Source of the DNA: JAAETI01 sp964195945
Lineage (GTDB): Bacteria; Actinomycetota; Acidimicrobiia; Spongiisociales; UBA5794
Assembly: GCA_964195945.1 (NCBI GenBank)
Contig: CAXMRC010000187.1
Span: forward strand, 1-46,899
Length of the DNA stretch: 46,899 bases
Reading direction: 5' to 3'
Shown: positions 23,690 through 33,004 of the stretch, one piece after another
Numbering within the stretch: the stretch's first letter is position 1
Layout of the letters: every line of letters begins with the position of its first letter
Notes under the pieces: model-generated
What the model was told of the DNA's origin: nothing
Seen by the model: the letters and a program-made list of their open reading frames with translations, nothing else
Databases searched by the model: none
Translations under genes and position numbers: made by a program

Positions 23690-24715
23690 TCACCCTGCGG
23701 CAGCCAGTACCGCGCAGGCCCGTAGCGTGACCCATTTGGAAGGCTCGCCCTGCTTCTCGATGCCGACCGTCGTCTTGCGGTTGTAGGCGTAGCGGTTCCA
23801 CCACCTTCCCTGCTCGTCCTGCTGACTCAGGAGCCAAGAGAGCGCTGGTCGGAGCGGTGCATCTCGGGCATGGCCTAGTTCGGCAAGCACCTCCAGGACC
23901 TGCAGTACATCGGCCGGGTACCCAGAGGGAAACCCCAGCTTGAACCACAGGGGGGAGGGCTGGGTGTCGCCCTCCGGCATCGGGTAGTCCGCAACGCTGG
24001 GATCCCGTGAGAGCAGGAACTCGACACCGACCTCGATGGCTTTCCTGACCAGCACGGTCCGACGTCGTGGCGGGATTGCCGCCAGACCCCGCATCGCCTT
24101 CACCGCACCCCAAGCGCACGGCCGGCCGTCGTTGACGCCACACTGGAAGCCGGGGCCGCTCGTCCGCGACGTGTACCAGCGTTCCATGCCCCGACCGGTT
24201 ATTGCCCGAGCCTCCCACTCCACCGCTGCTTTCACTCGCGGGTCGTCGTAGTACCCGAACCGGATCAATGTCCGAAGCAGGTTCCCATTCAGACAGTGCA
24301 GCACTGATGACGGGGGAGGCGGGCGCTCGATGTGCGAGCCGGAGCACCCAAGGCCCCCGACCGCGGTGGGAGTCGCGTCCAGCACGTATTCGGCAGCCGC
24401 CCGGACCTGTTCATTCGCTGGATCGGCGCCGAGTTGCTCGAGGAACATGAAGTTCCATACGGTACCTGAGTATTTCGGGGCGTACCCCGGTCCGGGCTTC
24501 ACCCACCACCCGGCAGGGTTCTGGGCTTCGAGGATGGACCTGATCGGATCGACCTGCATCGCGAGGTCGCGAGCTACGACAACGTCCGGGTCAGACACCG
24601 GCCTACCCTCCAACCGGACGAGGGCGGCGGCCCGAACAGATGGTGTCGATTCGTCCAGCAGCCACGACCGCGGGTCGGCGTTCAATCGGTCGAGCCAGAC
24701 ATCGCGCTTCGCCAT
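23690..24715 (-). CDS. Alpha/alpha-toroid (prenyltransferase/squalene cyclase-like) protein
   Basis: A 341-residue, probably cytoplasmic protein with repeated helix-hairpin motifs such as ILEAQNPAGWWVKPG, AVKAMRGLAAIPP and LSWLLSQQDEQGRWWNR. These are the QW-like repeats of the six-hairpin barrel found in terpene cyclases and protein prenyltransferases. The DXDD or other cyclase catalytic motif is not seen, so enzymatic activity is uncertain. Relatives in actinobacteria are often labelled as hypothetical or wrongly as nitrogen-fixation proteins. I chose ATG 24715, which lies 7 nt after a -10-like TAATCT; a TTG 18 nt upstream is less likely. Confidence 0.7.
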   Translation of the reverse strand: MAKRDVWLDRLNADPRSWLLDESTPSVRAAALVRLEGRPVSDPDVVVARDLAMQVDPIRSILEAQNPAGWWVKPGPGYAPKYSGTVWNFMFLEQLGADPANEQVRAAAEYVLDATPTAVGGLGCSGSHIERPPPPSSVLHCLNGNLLRTLIRFGYYDDPRVKAAVEWEARAITGRGMERWYTSRTSGPGFQCGVNDGRPCAWGAVKAMRGLAAIPPRRRTVLVRKAIEVGVEFLLSRDPSVADYPMPEGDTQPSPLWFKLGFPSGYPADVLQVLEVLAELGHARDAPLRPALSWLLSQQDEQGRWWNRYAYNRKTTVGIEKQGEPSKWVTLRACAVLAAAG

Positions 24716-24722
24716 GGGTCCC

Positions 24723-24728
24723 AGATTA
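24723..24728 (-). promoter_or_regulatory. Predicted -10 element, leaderless start of the toroid gene
   Basis: TAATCT on the minus strand ends 7 nt before the ATG at 24715. No clear -35 is visible. Confidence 0.35.
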
Positions 24729-24899
24729 CTCAATGCAACTCACCTATGACTCGCTGCTTTCGGAGCATATCCGGCAGATCGCGCGCACCGACCGGAATGC
24801 GCACGACGCGGTCTCGCTCGAGTCCGGAAGGATGTGTTGGGCACGGGCCCCACCCGGGGCCTTGTTTCGCGGACGATGGGCCGGAGGGGGCATTTCCGT

Positions 24900-25454
24900 T
24901 CAGCGACCGAGCGCGTACTCCAGTACCTGGCGCAACGGTCGCGGGACCTCGACGGCGGCCATCGCCCGGACAAGAAGCGCGGCATACCTGACCTTGCGGC
25001 GGCTGCCGCTGCCGAACCACCTCCGCAACTGGTCCTCGACCCTGCGCCCTCCCCATTCGGGCATCTGCTGCGGTGAGCGAAATCGCCGCAGGTCCTCGCC
25101 CTGTGTCCCGATCACGTTCATGACGCGAGCGGCGCCCAGCGCCCTGATCAGCTCTGCCTCTAGGTCGTAATCGCACTCGAAGAAACCCAGTCTTCCCAGA
25201 GCTGTCGAATCGCGACCCTCCGTCAGGCCGGCCTCGGACAAGGCTCGCACGATGTGGGCCTCCTCGCCAACGTCGTACAGGCCCGCCACCCGGATACCTC
25301 AGGGAACCATCTCAGCAAGCAGCCTGACCACGTTGGTAACGCCATTCATGACCAAGATCGACGTCGAGGACAGGTCGAACCCGAGCACGCCCGCAGCCGC
25401 CTCGAGCGCCGCCTTATCGCTCTCGCCTTCAACCAAGATGACCGTGCCGTCCAT
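24900..25454 (-). pseudogene. TOPRIM-domain protein interrupted by an in-frame TGA
   Basis: From ATG 25454 the frame reads GTVILVEGESDKAALEAAAG, the start of an OLD-type TOPRIM domain (catalytic Glu in VEGESD), then stops at TGA 25297-25299 after LLAEMVP, then continues in the same frame with VAGLYDVGEEAHIVRAL and LGFFECDYDLEAELIRALGA to 24900. The whole matches an actinobacterial family of about 190 residues. In relatives as I recall them, the TGA position is Arg (a GPRG-type turn), so a CGA-to-TGA change explains it. There is no Cys nearby and no SECIS-like reason to call it Sec. It may be inactive, or read through at low level. Confidence 0.75.
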
Positions 25455-25540
25455 GGCAACCAGCCTTGCAGACGCTGGACCGACAATCGGCCGACGATCT
25501 GCCCGAGTCATTCTTTGCTGCTGATCCGGAGGCCGAGCAG

Positions 25541-25804
25541 CTACTCCGTTCCGGTCTCGTCCGATTTGTCGTCGCGAGTGATGGCGACGGTGCACTCGGT
25601 GACAAGTGCGGCAATGGCACCGATGGCTGCGGCAACGGGGGCGATCAACGCTCCGACCACACCGATAGTCAGTGGAATCTCGACCAGTGTCTTGCCTTCG
25701 CTGCTCCGGATGGTCACACGCCGGACGTTTCCCTCCTGGATTAGCTCTCTAATACGCCCGAGTAGCTCGTCACCTTTGACCTTGAATTCCTCAACTTGAT
25801 CCAC
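25541..25804 (-). CDS. DUF4342 protein
   Basis: An 87-residue protein matching the DUF4342 family: N-terminal EEFKVKGDELLGRIRELIQE, then NVRRVTIRSSEGKTLVEIPL and a hydrophobic Gly/Ala-rich hairpin (TIGVVGALIAPVAAAIGAIA) ending in a charged tail. The layout suggests a small membrane-associated protein. The function of the family is not known to me. The start is GTG 25804 with GGAG 8 nt upstream. It lies just upstream of the broken TOPRIM gene on the same strand. Confidence 0.8.
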   Translation of the reverse strand: MDQVEEFKVKGDELLGRIRELIQEGNVRRVTIRSSEGKTLVEIPLTIGVVGALIAPVAAAIGAIAALVTECTVAITRDDKSDETGTE

Positions 25805-25925
25805 AATTCACACTCCAACGGTGGGACTGCCGCCAGCATCGCGCAGAAACCAAGGAAACGCTATCCCACCGTCACGCGACGTGAGCGGGGTGCGGTACCG
25901 TTTCTCCAAGTCACCAAGGAGTCCA

Positions 25926-26315
25926 ATGCCAGCCGCCATTCCAGACGACATCCGAGCCATGCTCAGCGAACCCATCTTCTTTCACGCCGCGACGGTCAAC
26001 CCGGACGCGTCTCCTCAGGTTTCGATCGTGTGGGCAGACATCGACGGCGACCTCATCAGGTTCAGCACCGCCGAGGGTCGAGCCAAGCCACGCAACCTGC
26101 GCAACGACCCTCGCATTGCAGTCTCGTTCACACCGCCAGACGACCCGTACCGCAACATCGTCCTGAACGGGCGGGCTGTTGAGATCGAGCCAAAGGGAAT
26201 GGGCCTCATCGATCACATGGCTCGCAAGTACACCGACGCCGATAGCTACCAGTGGTCGCAGCCCGGCGACGTTCGTATTGACATCGCGATGGAGATCGAT
26301 CGAATTACCGGCTGA
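25926..26315 (+). CDS. PPOX-class (F420/FMN split-barrel) oxidoreductase-like protein
   Basis: A 129-residue split beta-barrel protein of the pyridoxamine-phosphate-oxidase-like/F420 family. Typical segments are FFHAATVNPDASPQVSIVW, the core strand LIRFSTAEGRAKPRNLRNDP and VLNGRAVEIE. In actinobacteria many of these use cofactor F420, as the RAKPRNLRNDPR motif suggests, but FMN or heme is possible. ATG 25926 has AAGGAG just upstream, and TACCGT at about 25894 could be the -10. Confidence 0.85.
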   Translation: MPAAIPDDIRAMLSEPIFFHAATVNPDASPQVSIVWADIDGDLIRFSTAEGRAKPRNLRNDPRIAVSFTPPDDPYRNIVLNGRAVEIEPKGMGLIDHMARKYTDADSYQWSQPGDVRIDIAMEIDRITG

Positions 26316-26327
26316 CGTCTCGCCCGG

Positions 26328-26333
26328 TAGCCT
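26328..26333 (+). promoter_or_regulatory. Predicted -10 element, leaderless start of the ROK gene
   Basis: TAGCCT lies exactly 6 nt before ATG 26340, with a weak -35 (TTACCG, 26305-26310) at 17-nt spacing. This supports ATG 26340 over the GTG at 26334. Confidence 0.4.
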
Positions 26334-26339
26334 GTGTAT

Positions 26340-27239
26340 ATGACCACAGATACACGTCTGTTTGCAGCGATCGAGGCCGGTGGCACGAAGTTTCGTGTTG
26401 CCATCGCCAGAGGTCGTGAAATCGTGGTCGATACAACGATTCCTACGACTAGGCCAGACAAGACGCTCGAAGCCAGCATCGACTTCATTCGATCGGCGGC
26501 TCCGGTGGAATCAGTCGGCATTGCCTGCTTCGGGCCGCTCGATTTGGACCCGGCGTCGGCGTCATACGGCTCGATCACGGCAACGCCGAAGCCGCACTGG
26601 ACCGATACCCCCGTCTTGAGCCGGGTACGCGACGCCCTCGGTGTCCCTGCCGCGATCGATGTCGATGTCGGTGGCGCCGCTCTCGGCGAATGGAAGTGGG
26701 GGTCGGCCCGCGGTCTCTCCCATTTCATCTACTTGACGATCGGTACCGGGATCGGTGGCGGCGTGTTCGTCGACGGCGAGGCCCACCACGGGATGGGTCA
26801 TCCAGAGATGGGACACGTTGCGATGGAGCGAGTCCCCGGCGACGACTACGTCGGCCATTGCCCTTTCCACGCCGCGTGTTTCGAAGGCATGGCGTCGGGT
26901 CCGGCCATCGGTGCGCGCTGGGGAGCTCCCAGCCGGAACCTCGCCTCTCGCGACGAAGTATGGGATCTGGAGGCGACATACCTCGCCCAGGCTCTTCGCA
27001 CATACACCTATGTGCTGGCCCCACAGCGGATCGTTATCGGCGGTGGCGTGATGCAGCATCCAGGTCTGCTGGAGCTGGTTCGCACCAAGCTCACCGAGCA
27101 ACTGAGCGGGTACGCCACATCCAGCATCCGCAACGGGCTGCTCGATGACTACGTCGTGGCCCCTGAATTCGGCCAGGACGCCGGTTTGATCGGAGCCATC
27201 GCGCTCGCCATGGGTGCGGCTGAAAAGAGCGCTCACTAG
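26340..27239 (+). CDS. ROK-family sugar kinase (fructokinase-like)
   Basis: A 299-residue kinase of the ROK family. The phosphate loop is FAAIEAGGTKFRVA at the N-terminus, and the glycine-rich LTIGTGIGGGVFVDG is the catalytic core. The zinc-binding segment has HPEMGH followed by VGHCPFHAACFEGMASG, which fits the fructokinase/mannokinase group of ROK enzymes. Fructose is the likely substrate. The gene stands alone and converges with ilvD. Confidence 0.87.
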   Translation: MTTDTRLFAAIEAGGTKFRVAIARGREIVVDTTIPTTRPDKTLEASIDFIRSAAPVESVGIACFGPLDLDPASASYGSITATPKPHWTDTPVLSRVRDALGVPAAIDVDVGGAALGEWKWGSARGLSHFIYLTIGTGIGGGVFVDGEAHHGMGHPEMGHVAMERVPGDDYVGHCPFHAACFEGMASGPAIGARWGAPSRNLASRDEVWDLEATYLAQALRTYTYVLAPQRIVIGGGVMQHPGLLELVRTKLTEQLSGYATSSIRNGLLDDYVVAPEFGQDAGLIGAIALAMGAAEKSAH

Positions 27240-27260
27240 CCGGTCACCCAATCCCAGGAA

Positions 27261-27282
27261 ACGACTATCCGTTCAGAGTCGT
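27261..27282. terminator. Weak hairpin between ROK gene and ilvD
   Basis: ACGACT (27261-27266) pairs with AGTCGT (27277-27282) with a 10-nt loop between two convergent genes. It is the only inverted repeat noticed in this 47-bp gap. Confidence 0.3.
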
Positions 27283-27286
27283 CGGT

Positions 27287-28969
27287 CTACTCGTCGGTGA
27301 CACAACCTTCGGATGCAGACTTCACAGTCTTGATATAGCGATGCAGGGTCCCCCTAGTCGCCTTTAGTGGCGGAGGGGTCCAGGCCAGGAGTCGCCGCGC
27401 CATCTCTTCATCGTCAATATCCAACGTCATCGACCTCGTGTTCGCATCAATCGTGATGATGTCGCCGTCTTTGACGAGAGCAATAGGACCGCCCTCCTGA
27501 GCCTCCGGAGTTACGTGTCCAATGATGAAACCATGGGACCCTCCCGAGAAGCGGCCATCGGTGATCAGAGCCACATCGTTGCCAAGTCCGGCACCGACAA
27601 TTGCGGAGGTTGGGGTCAACATCTCGGGCATCCCCGGACCGCCCTTCGGGCCTTCATAACGGATCACAACAACATCCCCAGGACCGATCTCGCCTCGCTC
27701 GAGAGCGGGAAGCATGTCCTCCTCACGATCGAAGGTCCGGGCTCTTCCAGAGAATCGCAGACCTTCTTTGCCTGTGATCTTGGCGACGGCACCCGCGGGA
27801 GCGAGGTTGCCACGCAGTATCTGGAGATGTCCTGTCTCCTTGATTGGAGCATCCCACGGCTTCACGACCTGCTGCCCCTCCGCCAAACCCGGCAGGTCGG
27901 CGAGGTTCTCGGCGAGCGACTTCCCGGTGACCGTGAGACAACTGCCATCAATAGCGTCGTGGTCTAGCAACAGCTTGAGCACAGCCGGTGTGCCACCAAC
28001 TGCGTGTAGATCCTCCATCACATACCGACCACTCGGTTTCAGATCAGAGAGATACGGGATCCGGTCGCTGACTGTCTGGAAATCATCAATAGTCAGCTCT
28101 ACATCGACGGCACGCGCCATTGCCAGCAGATGGAGCACCGAATTGGTGGACCCACCCGTCACCATCGTGATCGCGATAGCGTTCTCAAAAGCGGACCTGG
28201 TCATGATGTCCCGTGGCGTGATATTCAGCTCGAGCAGTCTGTGAATCGCCGCGCCTGCCTGGAAACACTCGTCGAGTTTGGCGGGGTCGGTCGCCGGTGT
28301 TGACGACGAGTACGGAAGACTCATCCCCAGAGCTTCGATGGCCGACGCCATGGTGTTGGCGGTATACATGCCGCCGCAAGCGCCCGCCCCAGGGCAGGCG
28401 CGGCTGACGATCCCGCGTCGCTCCTCGTCGGTAATACGGTTAGCGATCCACTCGCCATACGACTGGAAAGCAGACACTATGTCGAGCGGCGTACCGTCCT
28501 CACTATGGCCGGCGCGGATGGTTCCGCCGTAGATCATGATTGAGGGAACGTTGACACGGGCCATGGCCATGACCGAGCCCGGCATGTTCTTGTCGCATCC
28601 CGGAAGCGAGATGTTGGCGTCGTACCACTGCGCTCGCATGACGGTCTCGATGGAATCCGCGATGAGGTCACGTGATTGCAGCGAGAAACTCATGCCATCG
28701 GTGCCCATGGAAATACCATCGGAAACGCCGATCGTGTTGAACCGCATCGAGACCATCCCGGCGTCGATGACCCCGTCACGGACCCGAGCGGCCAAATCGT
28801 TGAGGTGCATGTTGCAGGAGTTGCCCTCGTACCACATGCTGGCGATGCCGACCTGGGCCTTGTTCATATCGGCGGGGGTCAGTCCGGTGGCGTAGAGCAT
28901 CGCTTGGGACGCTCCCTGGGAGGCCTCCTGGGTGATGCGTCGGCTGGTGCGGTTCAGGTTCTCACTCAT
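27287..28969 (-). CDS. ilvD: Dihydroxy-acid dehydratase
   Basis: Iron-sulfur enzyme of 560 residues that dehydrates 2,3-dihydroxy acids in valine, leucine and isoleucine synthesis. Cluster Cys residues lie in SLPGCDKNMPG and CPGAGACGGMYTANT; the C-terminal RFSGGSHGFIIGHVTPEA motif is diagnostic. Full family length with no damage. TACCAT on the minus strand ends 6 nt before the ATG, suggesting a leaderless message. No other branched-chain genes are in the window. Confidence 0.96.
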   Translation of the reverse strand: MSENLNRTSRRITQEASQGASQAMLYATGLTPADMNKAQVGIASMWYEGNSCNMHLNDLAARVRDGVIDAGMVSMRFNTIGVSDGISMGTDGMSFSLQSRDLIADSIETVMRAQWYDANISLPGCDKNMPGSVMAMARVNVPSIMIYGGTIRAGHSEDGTPLDIVSAFQSYGEWIANRITDEERRGIVSRACPGAGACGGMYTANTMASAIEALGMSLPYSSSTPATDPAKLDECFQAGAAIHRLLELNITPRDIMTRSAFENAIAITMVTGGSTNSVLHLLAMARAVDVELTIDDFQTVSDRIPYLSDLKPSGRYVMEDLHAVGGTPAVLKLLLDHDAIDGSCLTVTGKSLAENLADLPGLAEGQQVVKPWDAPIKETGHLQILRGNLAPAGAVAKITGKEGLRFSGRARTFDREEDMLPALERGEIGPGDVVVIRYEGPKGGPGMPEMLTPTSAIVGAGLGNDVALITDGRFSGGSHGFIIGHVTPEAQEGGPIALVKDGDIITIDANTRSMTLDIDDEEMARRLLAWTPPPLKATRGTLHRYIKTVKSASEGCVTDE

Positions 28970-28975
28970 ACGGGC

Positions 28976-28981
28976 ATGGTA
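28976..28981 (-). promoter_or_regulatory. Predicted -10 element, leaderless start of ilvD
   Basis: TACCAT on the minus strand ends 6 nt before ATG 28969. No convincing -35 is seen. Confidence 0.4.
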
Positions 28982-29094
28982 GACCGGAGGGAAATGGTGG
29001 TCCTGCGACCCGGCCGCCCACCGGGCGTGATAGTGCGAGGTTTAGTTACACTGCTCCCCGCAGCCAACACCGACCACTCTGCTGCGAGGTTCTC

Positions 29095-30093
29095 TTGACT
29101 ACCGAAACCCCCCAACCTGCTGCGCGCCATCGCGTCAGTACACCCAAGAAGGTACTGCTCGGCCTGCTGATTCTCGCTGTGCTCGGTGTGTTCAGTGCAG
29201 TCGGATTCATCTACTTCGTTGACTCCAAGATCGACAAGATCCCCGATGAAGCACTTCCATCGTTGGTGGACGAGATCGAGGATGGTTTCCGCAACATCCT
29301 CATCGTTGGCTCCGATAGCCGAGAGGACTTGCCGGAGGGCTTCGACAGCTTCGGGAGCTTCTCCGGCTCACGCACCGATGTCATCATGGTGGCTCATGTC
29401 CTTCCGGGCGAGGGAGCCCAGCTGCTCAGCCTGCCGCGGGACCTCAAGATGGCGATCCCCGACAACGGCACCAACCGAATCAACGCGGCGTTCGTGTTCG
29501 GCGGACCAGACTTGTTAGTGCAGACCATTCAGAACAATCTTGGGATCCCTATCCATCACTATGTGGAAATCGACTTCGGTGGTTTCGCCAGGGTCGTCGA
29601 TTCGCTCGGTGGTATCACGAAGACTTTTGACAACCCGGCGCGAGACCTCAAGTCAGGGCTCCGCGTCGAGGCGGGCACGCAGGTCATGGACGGCGAGACG
29701 GCACTGGCTTATGCCCGTTCGCGCAGCTACCAGGAACTGATCGACGGCTCGTGGAAATCGGTAGACGGTAGCGACATCGGCCGCACCCACCGCCAGCAAG
29801 AAGTGTTGCTACTGATGTTTGACCAAGCGACATCCAAATCAGCTGCTTTCAATCTGCCCAGCTTTGCTGCCACCTTTGCCGAGCAGATCACCACAGATTC
29901 CGGGTTTAGCACCGGAGTGATCCTCGAACTCGGCCGCGCCGGTCTCGCCCTGTCATCAGCTCAGATCGAGACCATCACTCTGCCTGTGGTCAATTCCTCA
30001 GAGGGTGGCGTGGCCTACGTTGTCCCCATCGAGCCAGAGGCAACCGGAGTCATCGGCGCATTCATTGCAGGAGAGCCCTTCCCAGAGGTTTGA
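29095..30093 (+). CDS. LytR-CpsA-Psr (LCP) family protein
   Basis: A 332-residue cell-wall glycopolymer ligase-type protein. A single N-terminal membrane helix (about 20-43: VLLGLLILAVLGVFSAVGF) anchors it, with the LCP domain outside. Motifs: ILIVGSDSREDLP, the Arg/Asp lipid-phosphate site in GSRTDVIMVAHV, LSLPRDLKM, and ALAYARSRSYQE. LCP enzymes transfer lipid-linked polymers to peptidoglycan. The start is TTG 29095 after GCGAGG. TACACT at 29047-29052 may be the -10. It converges with the class V aminotransferase with 2 nt between stops. Confidence 0.9.
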   Translation: MTTETPQPAARHRVSTPKKVLLGLLILAVLGVFSAVGFIYFVDSKIDKIPDEALPSLVDEIEDGFRNILIVGSDSREDLPEGFDSFGSFSGSRTDVIMVAHVLPGEGAQLLSLPRDLKMAIPDNGTNRINAAFVFGGPDLLVQTIQNNLGIPIHHYVEIDFGGFARVVDSLGGITKTFDNPARDLKSGLRVEAGTQVMDGETALAYARSRSYQELIDGSWKSVDGSDIGRTHRQQEVLLLMFDQATSKSAAFNLPSFAATFAEQITTDSGFSTGVILELGRAGLALSSAQIETITLPVVNSSEGGVAYVVPIEPEATGVIGAFIAGEPFPEV

Positions 30094-30095
30094 GG

Positions 30096-31301
30096 TCACT
30101 CCTCGCTTGGGGGACCAACAACCAACTCGCTGACAACCCTCACCATTGCGGCGATCTCGTCTTCCGTGTTGAAATAGTGCACGGACGCTCGAATGACCTC
30201 GTCGAGACCACGCTGTTCCATGTCGATTCTGGCTGAGAAGACACTGGCTATAGATACATTGATGCCGTGGCTGGCGAGCGCGGCCTGCACGTCCCGCGCC
30301 GAGTGTCCGGTGACGCTGAATGTCACGATCCCGCCCTTGACCACTCCCTTGTCGTGAACCAACACGCCCGCAACCGTTCCCAATGCATTCCGCAGTGTCG
30401 CAGCGAGCCCGGCCAGACGATCCCAGATCAGATCAAGACCCAGCTGCGCGGCGTAGTCACAAGCAGCACCGAGGCCGAGCCGCAGCGCCGGACTCGATTC
30501 CCAGGTCTCAAAACGTTTGGCGTCGCGGCGCATCTTGTAGCGATCGGGCTCGACCCACAAGGCCGCGCGTAGATCAAGCGACACCGGTTCGAGGTCCTCG
30601 ATCATCGTGTCCCTCACATAAAGAAACCCGACACCACGGGGACCGCGCAAGAACTTGCGGCTGGTCGCCGACAGCAGGTCACAGCCGATCTCGTCGACGT
30701 CGATCGGCATCTGACCAACCGACTGGCAGGCGTCAAGCAGATAGGTGACACCCGCGTCACGGGCAACCCGACCCACCGCGACCGCCGGATTGACCAGCCC
30801 GGTACTGGTTGGAACGTGGTTGATCGAGATCAGTTTGGTTCGTTCGTCGATCATCGCCTCCAGGGCGTCCACGTCGATTTCACCGGTGGGTGCATCCGGG
30901 ATCACCTCAATACGTGCGCCGGTTCGCTCGGCAACCTGGAGATAGGCGATGAAATTGGCCGCGTATTCGGTTGTGGTGGTGAGAATCCGGTCGCCTGGCG
31001 AAAACTTCAGCGAGTAGAAGGCCATGTCCCATGCCCTTGTCGCGCTGTCGACAAGCGCTATCTCGTCTTCGTGAGCGCCGACGATGCCGGCGACCGAGCG
31101 ATAGACCCCGGCAATCTCATCTCCGCGACGATCCGCCAGCTCGTAGCCGCCGACCCTGGCCTCCTCCTCCAGGTAGGCGACGACGGTGGCAACGACGACC
31201 GCGGGAGGAAGCGAGGCTCCGGCGTTGTTGAAATGGGCGACATGGGAACACCCGGGTGTCTCAGCCCGGATCCGCTCGATGTCAAGACTCGGCCTATTCA
31301 C
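30096..31301 (-). CDS. Class V aminotransferase (cysteine desulfurase-like fold)
   Basis: PLP enzyme of 401 residues. The N-terminal FNNAGASLPP motif and PLP Lys in SATSRKFLRGPRGVGFL are typical of the class V group near isopenicillin-N-epimerase and EgtE-type lyases; INHVPTSTGLVNP and LLDACQSVGQ carry the cofactor-binding His and Asp. No conserved sulfur-accepting Cys loop is obvious, so a plain cysteine desulfurase is less likely than an EgtE-like C-S lyase or an aminotransferase. GTG start overlaps the upstream SDR gene by 8 nt. Confidence 0.85.
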   Translation of the reverse strand: MNRPSLDIERIRAETPGCSHVAHFNNAGASLPPAVVVATVVAYLEEEARVGGYELADRRGDEIAGVYRSVAGIVGAHEDEIALVDSATRAWDMAFYSLKFSPGDRILTTTTEYAANFIAYLQVAERTGARIEVIPDAPTGEIDVDALEAMIDERTKLISINHVPTSTGLVNPAVAVGRVARDAGVTYLLDACQSVGQMPIDVDEIGCDLLSATSRKFLRGPRGVGFLYVRDTMIEDLEPVSLDLRAALWVEPDRYKMRRDAKRFETWESSPALRLGLGAACDYAAQLGLDLIWDRLAGLAATLRNALGTVAGVLVHDKGVVKGGIVTFSVTGHSARDVQAALASHGINVSIASVFSARIDMEQRGLDEVIRASVHYFNTEDEIAAMVRVVSELVVGPPSEE

Positions 31302-32073
31302 CGTCGACCAGCCTGCCTTCCATCCCCCCAGCGACGTTGATCACCTCACCGGAGACATGCCCCGAAAGCAGATCTGAGGCGAGCACAACGACCTGCGCCG
31401 CAACATCCTCGGGACGGCCCATCTTCTTTAACGCCATTGTGGCTGTCGCTCTGGCGAAGTGATCATCGCTGAGACCCCGCTCCGCCATCGCAGGAGTCAT
31501 CGTCCACCCCGGGGCCACGACGTTGACGCGGACCCCTGGCCCGATGCGCGCCGCTTCATTCTTCGCACTCATCAGGAAGCCACTCAGAATCGCCCCCTTG
31601 GCGGCGGCATAATCGGCATGTCCCGCCTCGCCAAAGGAGCCGGCGGTGGAAGCGACCATCACGAGGGACCCGACCCCAGTGGCCGCCGCATGTTCGAGGA
31701 AGCCTCGTGCCGTCAAGAAGGATGAGGTGAGATTCGAAGCAAGAGTCTCGTTCCAACGCTCTAGAGATAGCCTCCAGATCGGTTGATCCTCACGCGGGTA
31801 TTTCCCGGCGTTCGCAACACAAACGTCGAGCCGCCCTAAAGCCGCAACCGCCTTCGGGATCAGAACGTCGGCCTCAGCCTCGTTGCGGAGATCAGCGCCG
31901 ATGGCAATACCCCCCACCTCGGCAGCGAGTGCCGTCGCGGCCTTCTGAGACGTGTTGTAGTGAACGGCGACCTTCGCTCCCTCGGCCGCAAACATTCTCA
32001 CGATCGCAGCACCGATACCGCCGGCACCGCCGGTTACCAATACTCCCTTGCCTGCAAGCCCAGTTTCCATCAT
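31294..32073 (-). CDS. Short-chain dehydrogenase/reductase
   Basis: Classical SDR, 259 residues: cofactor motif VLVTGGAGGIGAAI, NAG strand (VCVANAGKYP), catalytic Ser in MVASTAGSFG and the YAAAK active site. Substrate unknown. The start is ATG 32073 (or the next ATG), 5 nt after the stop of the frameshifted EamA gene, with GGAG between. It shares an overlapping junction with the class V aminotransferase, so the two enzymes probably act together. Confidence 0.9.
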   Translation of the reverse strand: MMETGLAGKGVLVTGGAGGIGAAIVRMFAAEGAKVAVHYNTSQKAATALAAEVGGIAIGADLRNEAEADVLIPKAVAALGRLDVCVANAGKYPREDQPIWRLSLERWNETLASNLTSSFLTARGFLEHAAATGVGSLVMVASTAGSFGEAGHADYAAAKGAILSGFLMSAKNEAARIGPGVRVNVVAPGWTMTPAMAERGLSDDHFARATATMALKKMGRPEDVAAQVVVLASDLLSGHVSGEVINVAGGMEGRLVDGE

Positions 32074-32078
32074 GACTC

Positions 32079-32903
32079 CTATCCCAAACCGAGTAACGCG
32101 ATGCCTGCCACTACACCGATCGCCGCTACCACCCGACGCTGTTGTCCGCCTTCACCAAGCCGTACGGTACCCAACCATGCTCCAAGAATGACCGACGTCT
32201 CCCGAACCGCAGAGACCAAACCGACCTGAGCCAGCAACGCGCGCTGAGAACAAGGGCATATGCGATCACAGAAGCAGCACCGGCCACCAGCATCGAAAAC
32301 CACTCCGTGCGAATGGTCTCCAGCGCTGCTTTGCCCCTGACCCAAAACACCAACGGTGTGGCGATCGCGGCATTGACAACGTAGACAGCAGCCGAATAGG
32401 TCAGCCCATCGTCGATCCGGCGCACCCCAGCAGCATCAATCACCGAGTAAGTCGCGATGATGAACCCGGTCAAAAGAGCGAATTCGATCCCAGGGACACC
32501 GGTCGGCCGGCCCACCATCGAGAACAACGACACGATAATGAGACCGAGTGCAACTGCGGCCCAGACACCGAGTGTCTCACCAAGGAATACCAGACTGAGC
32601 AACGCAGCCACGCCGGGTGCGGTCCCTCTTGCCACCGGATATGCCAGAGAAAAGTCGACTCTGTCGTAGGCCGCGGCCAGGGCGAACACGTAGGCGGTCA
32701 GCATGATCCCCGAGGCAGCAGAATACGGATATGTAACCGGATCGATTCCTCGAATCAATACAAGCGGTAGGAATAACACCGCGCCGCCAAGCGACAACTC
32801 CCCACACAGCCAGCAGCCTGTCGGTGCTGGTCTTCACCCAGTAGTTCCACCCAGCGTGAAGAAACGCTGAACCAAGGGAGAGCAGAAGCGCATCCAGCGG
32901 CAT
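32079..32903 (-). pseudogene. EamA/DMT-family transporter broken by two frameshifts
   Basis: Three pieces in different frames join into one drug/metabolite transporter of about 275 residues: MPLDALLLSLGSAFLHAGWN through LLAVWGVV (from 32903), then SLGGAVLFLPLVLIRG through VIAYALVLSAR, then ALLAQVGLVSAVRETSVILG to the stop at 32079. The first shift is near 32792-32797 and the second near 32237-32245, in a GCGCGC run. The third piece runs straight up to the SDR start, as expected for an operon. Either the gene has decayed or the assembly has small errors. Confidence 0.75.
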
Positions 32904-33004
32904 CGACAGAAGGTACCAGGAACGCAAACCCTAGAAGCGGTTGCCGTAGTTCCTTGTAGAATACGACGGAGGGACGGTTCCTCGGTGAAACGGAGCTGAC
33001 GACA

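Noticed and set aside
25297..25299. In-frame TGA in the TOPRIM gene as a second Sec codon
   Set aside because: No Cys partner, no redox role for TOPRIM proteins, and the family residue I expect here is Arg; a nonsense mutation explains it better.
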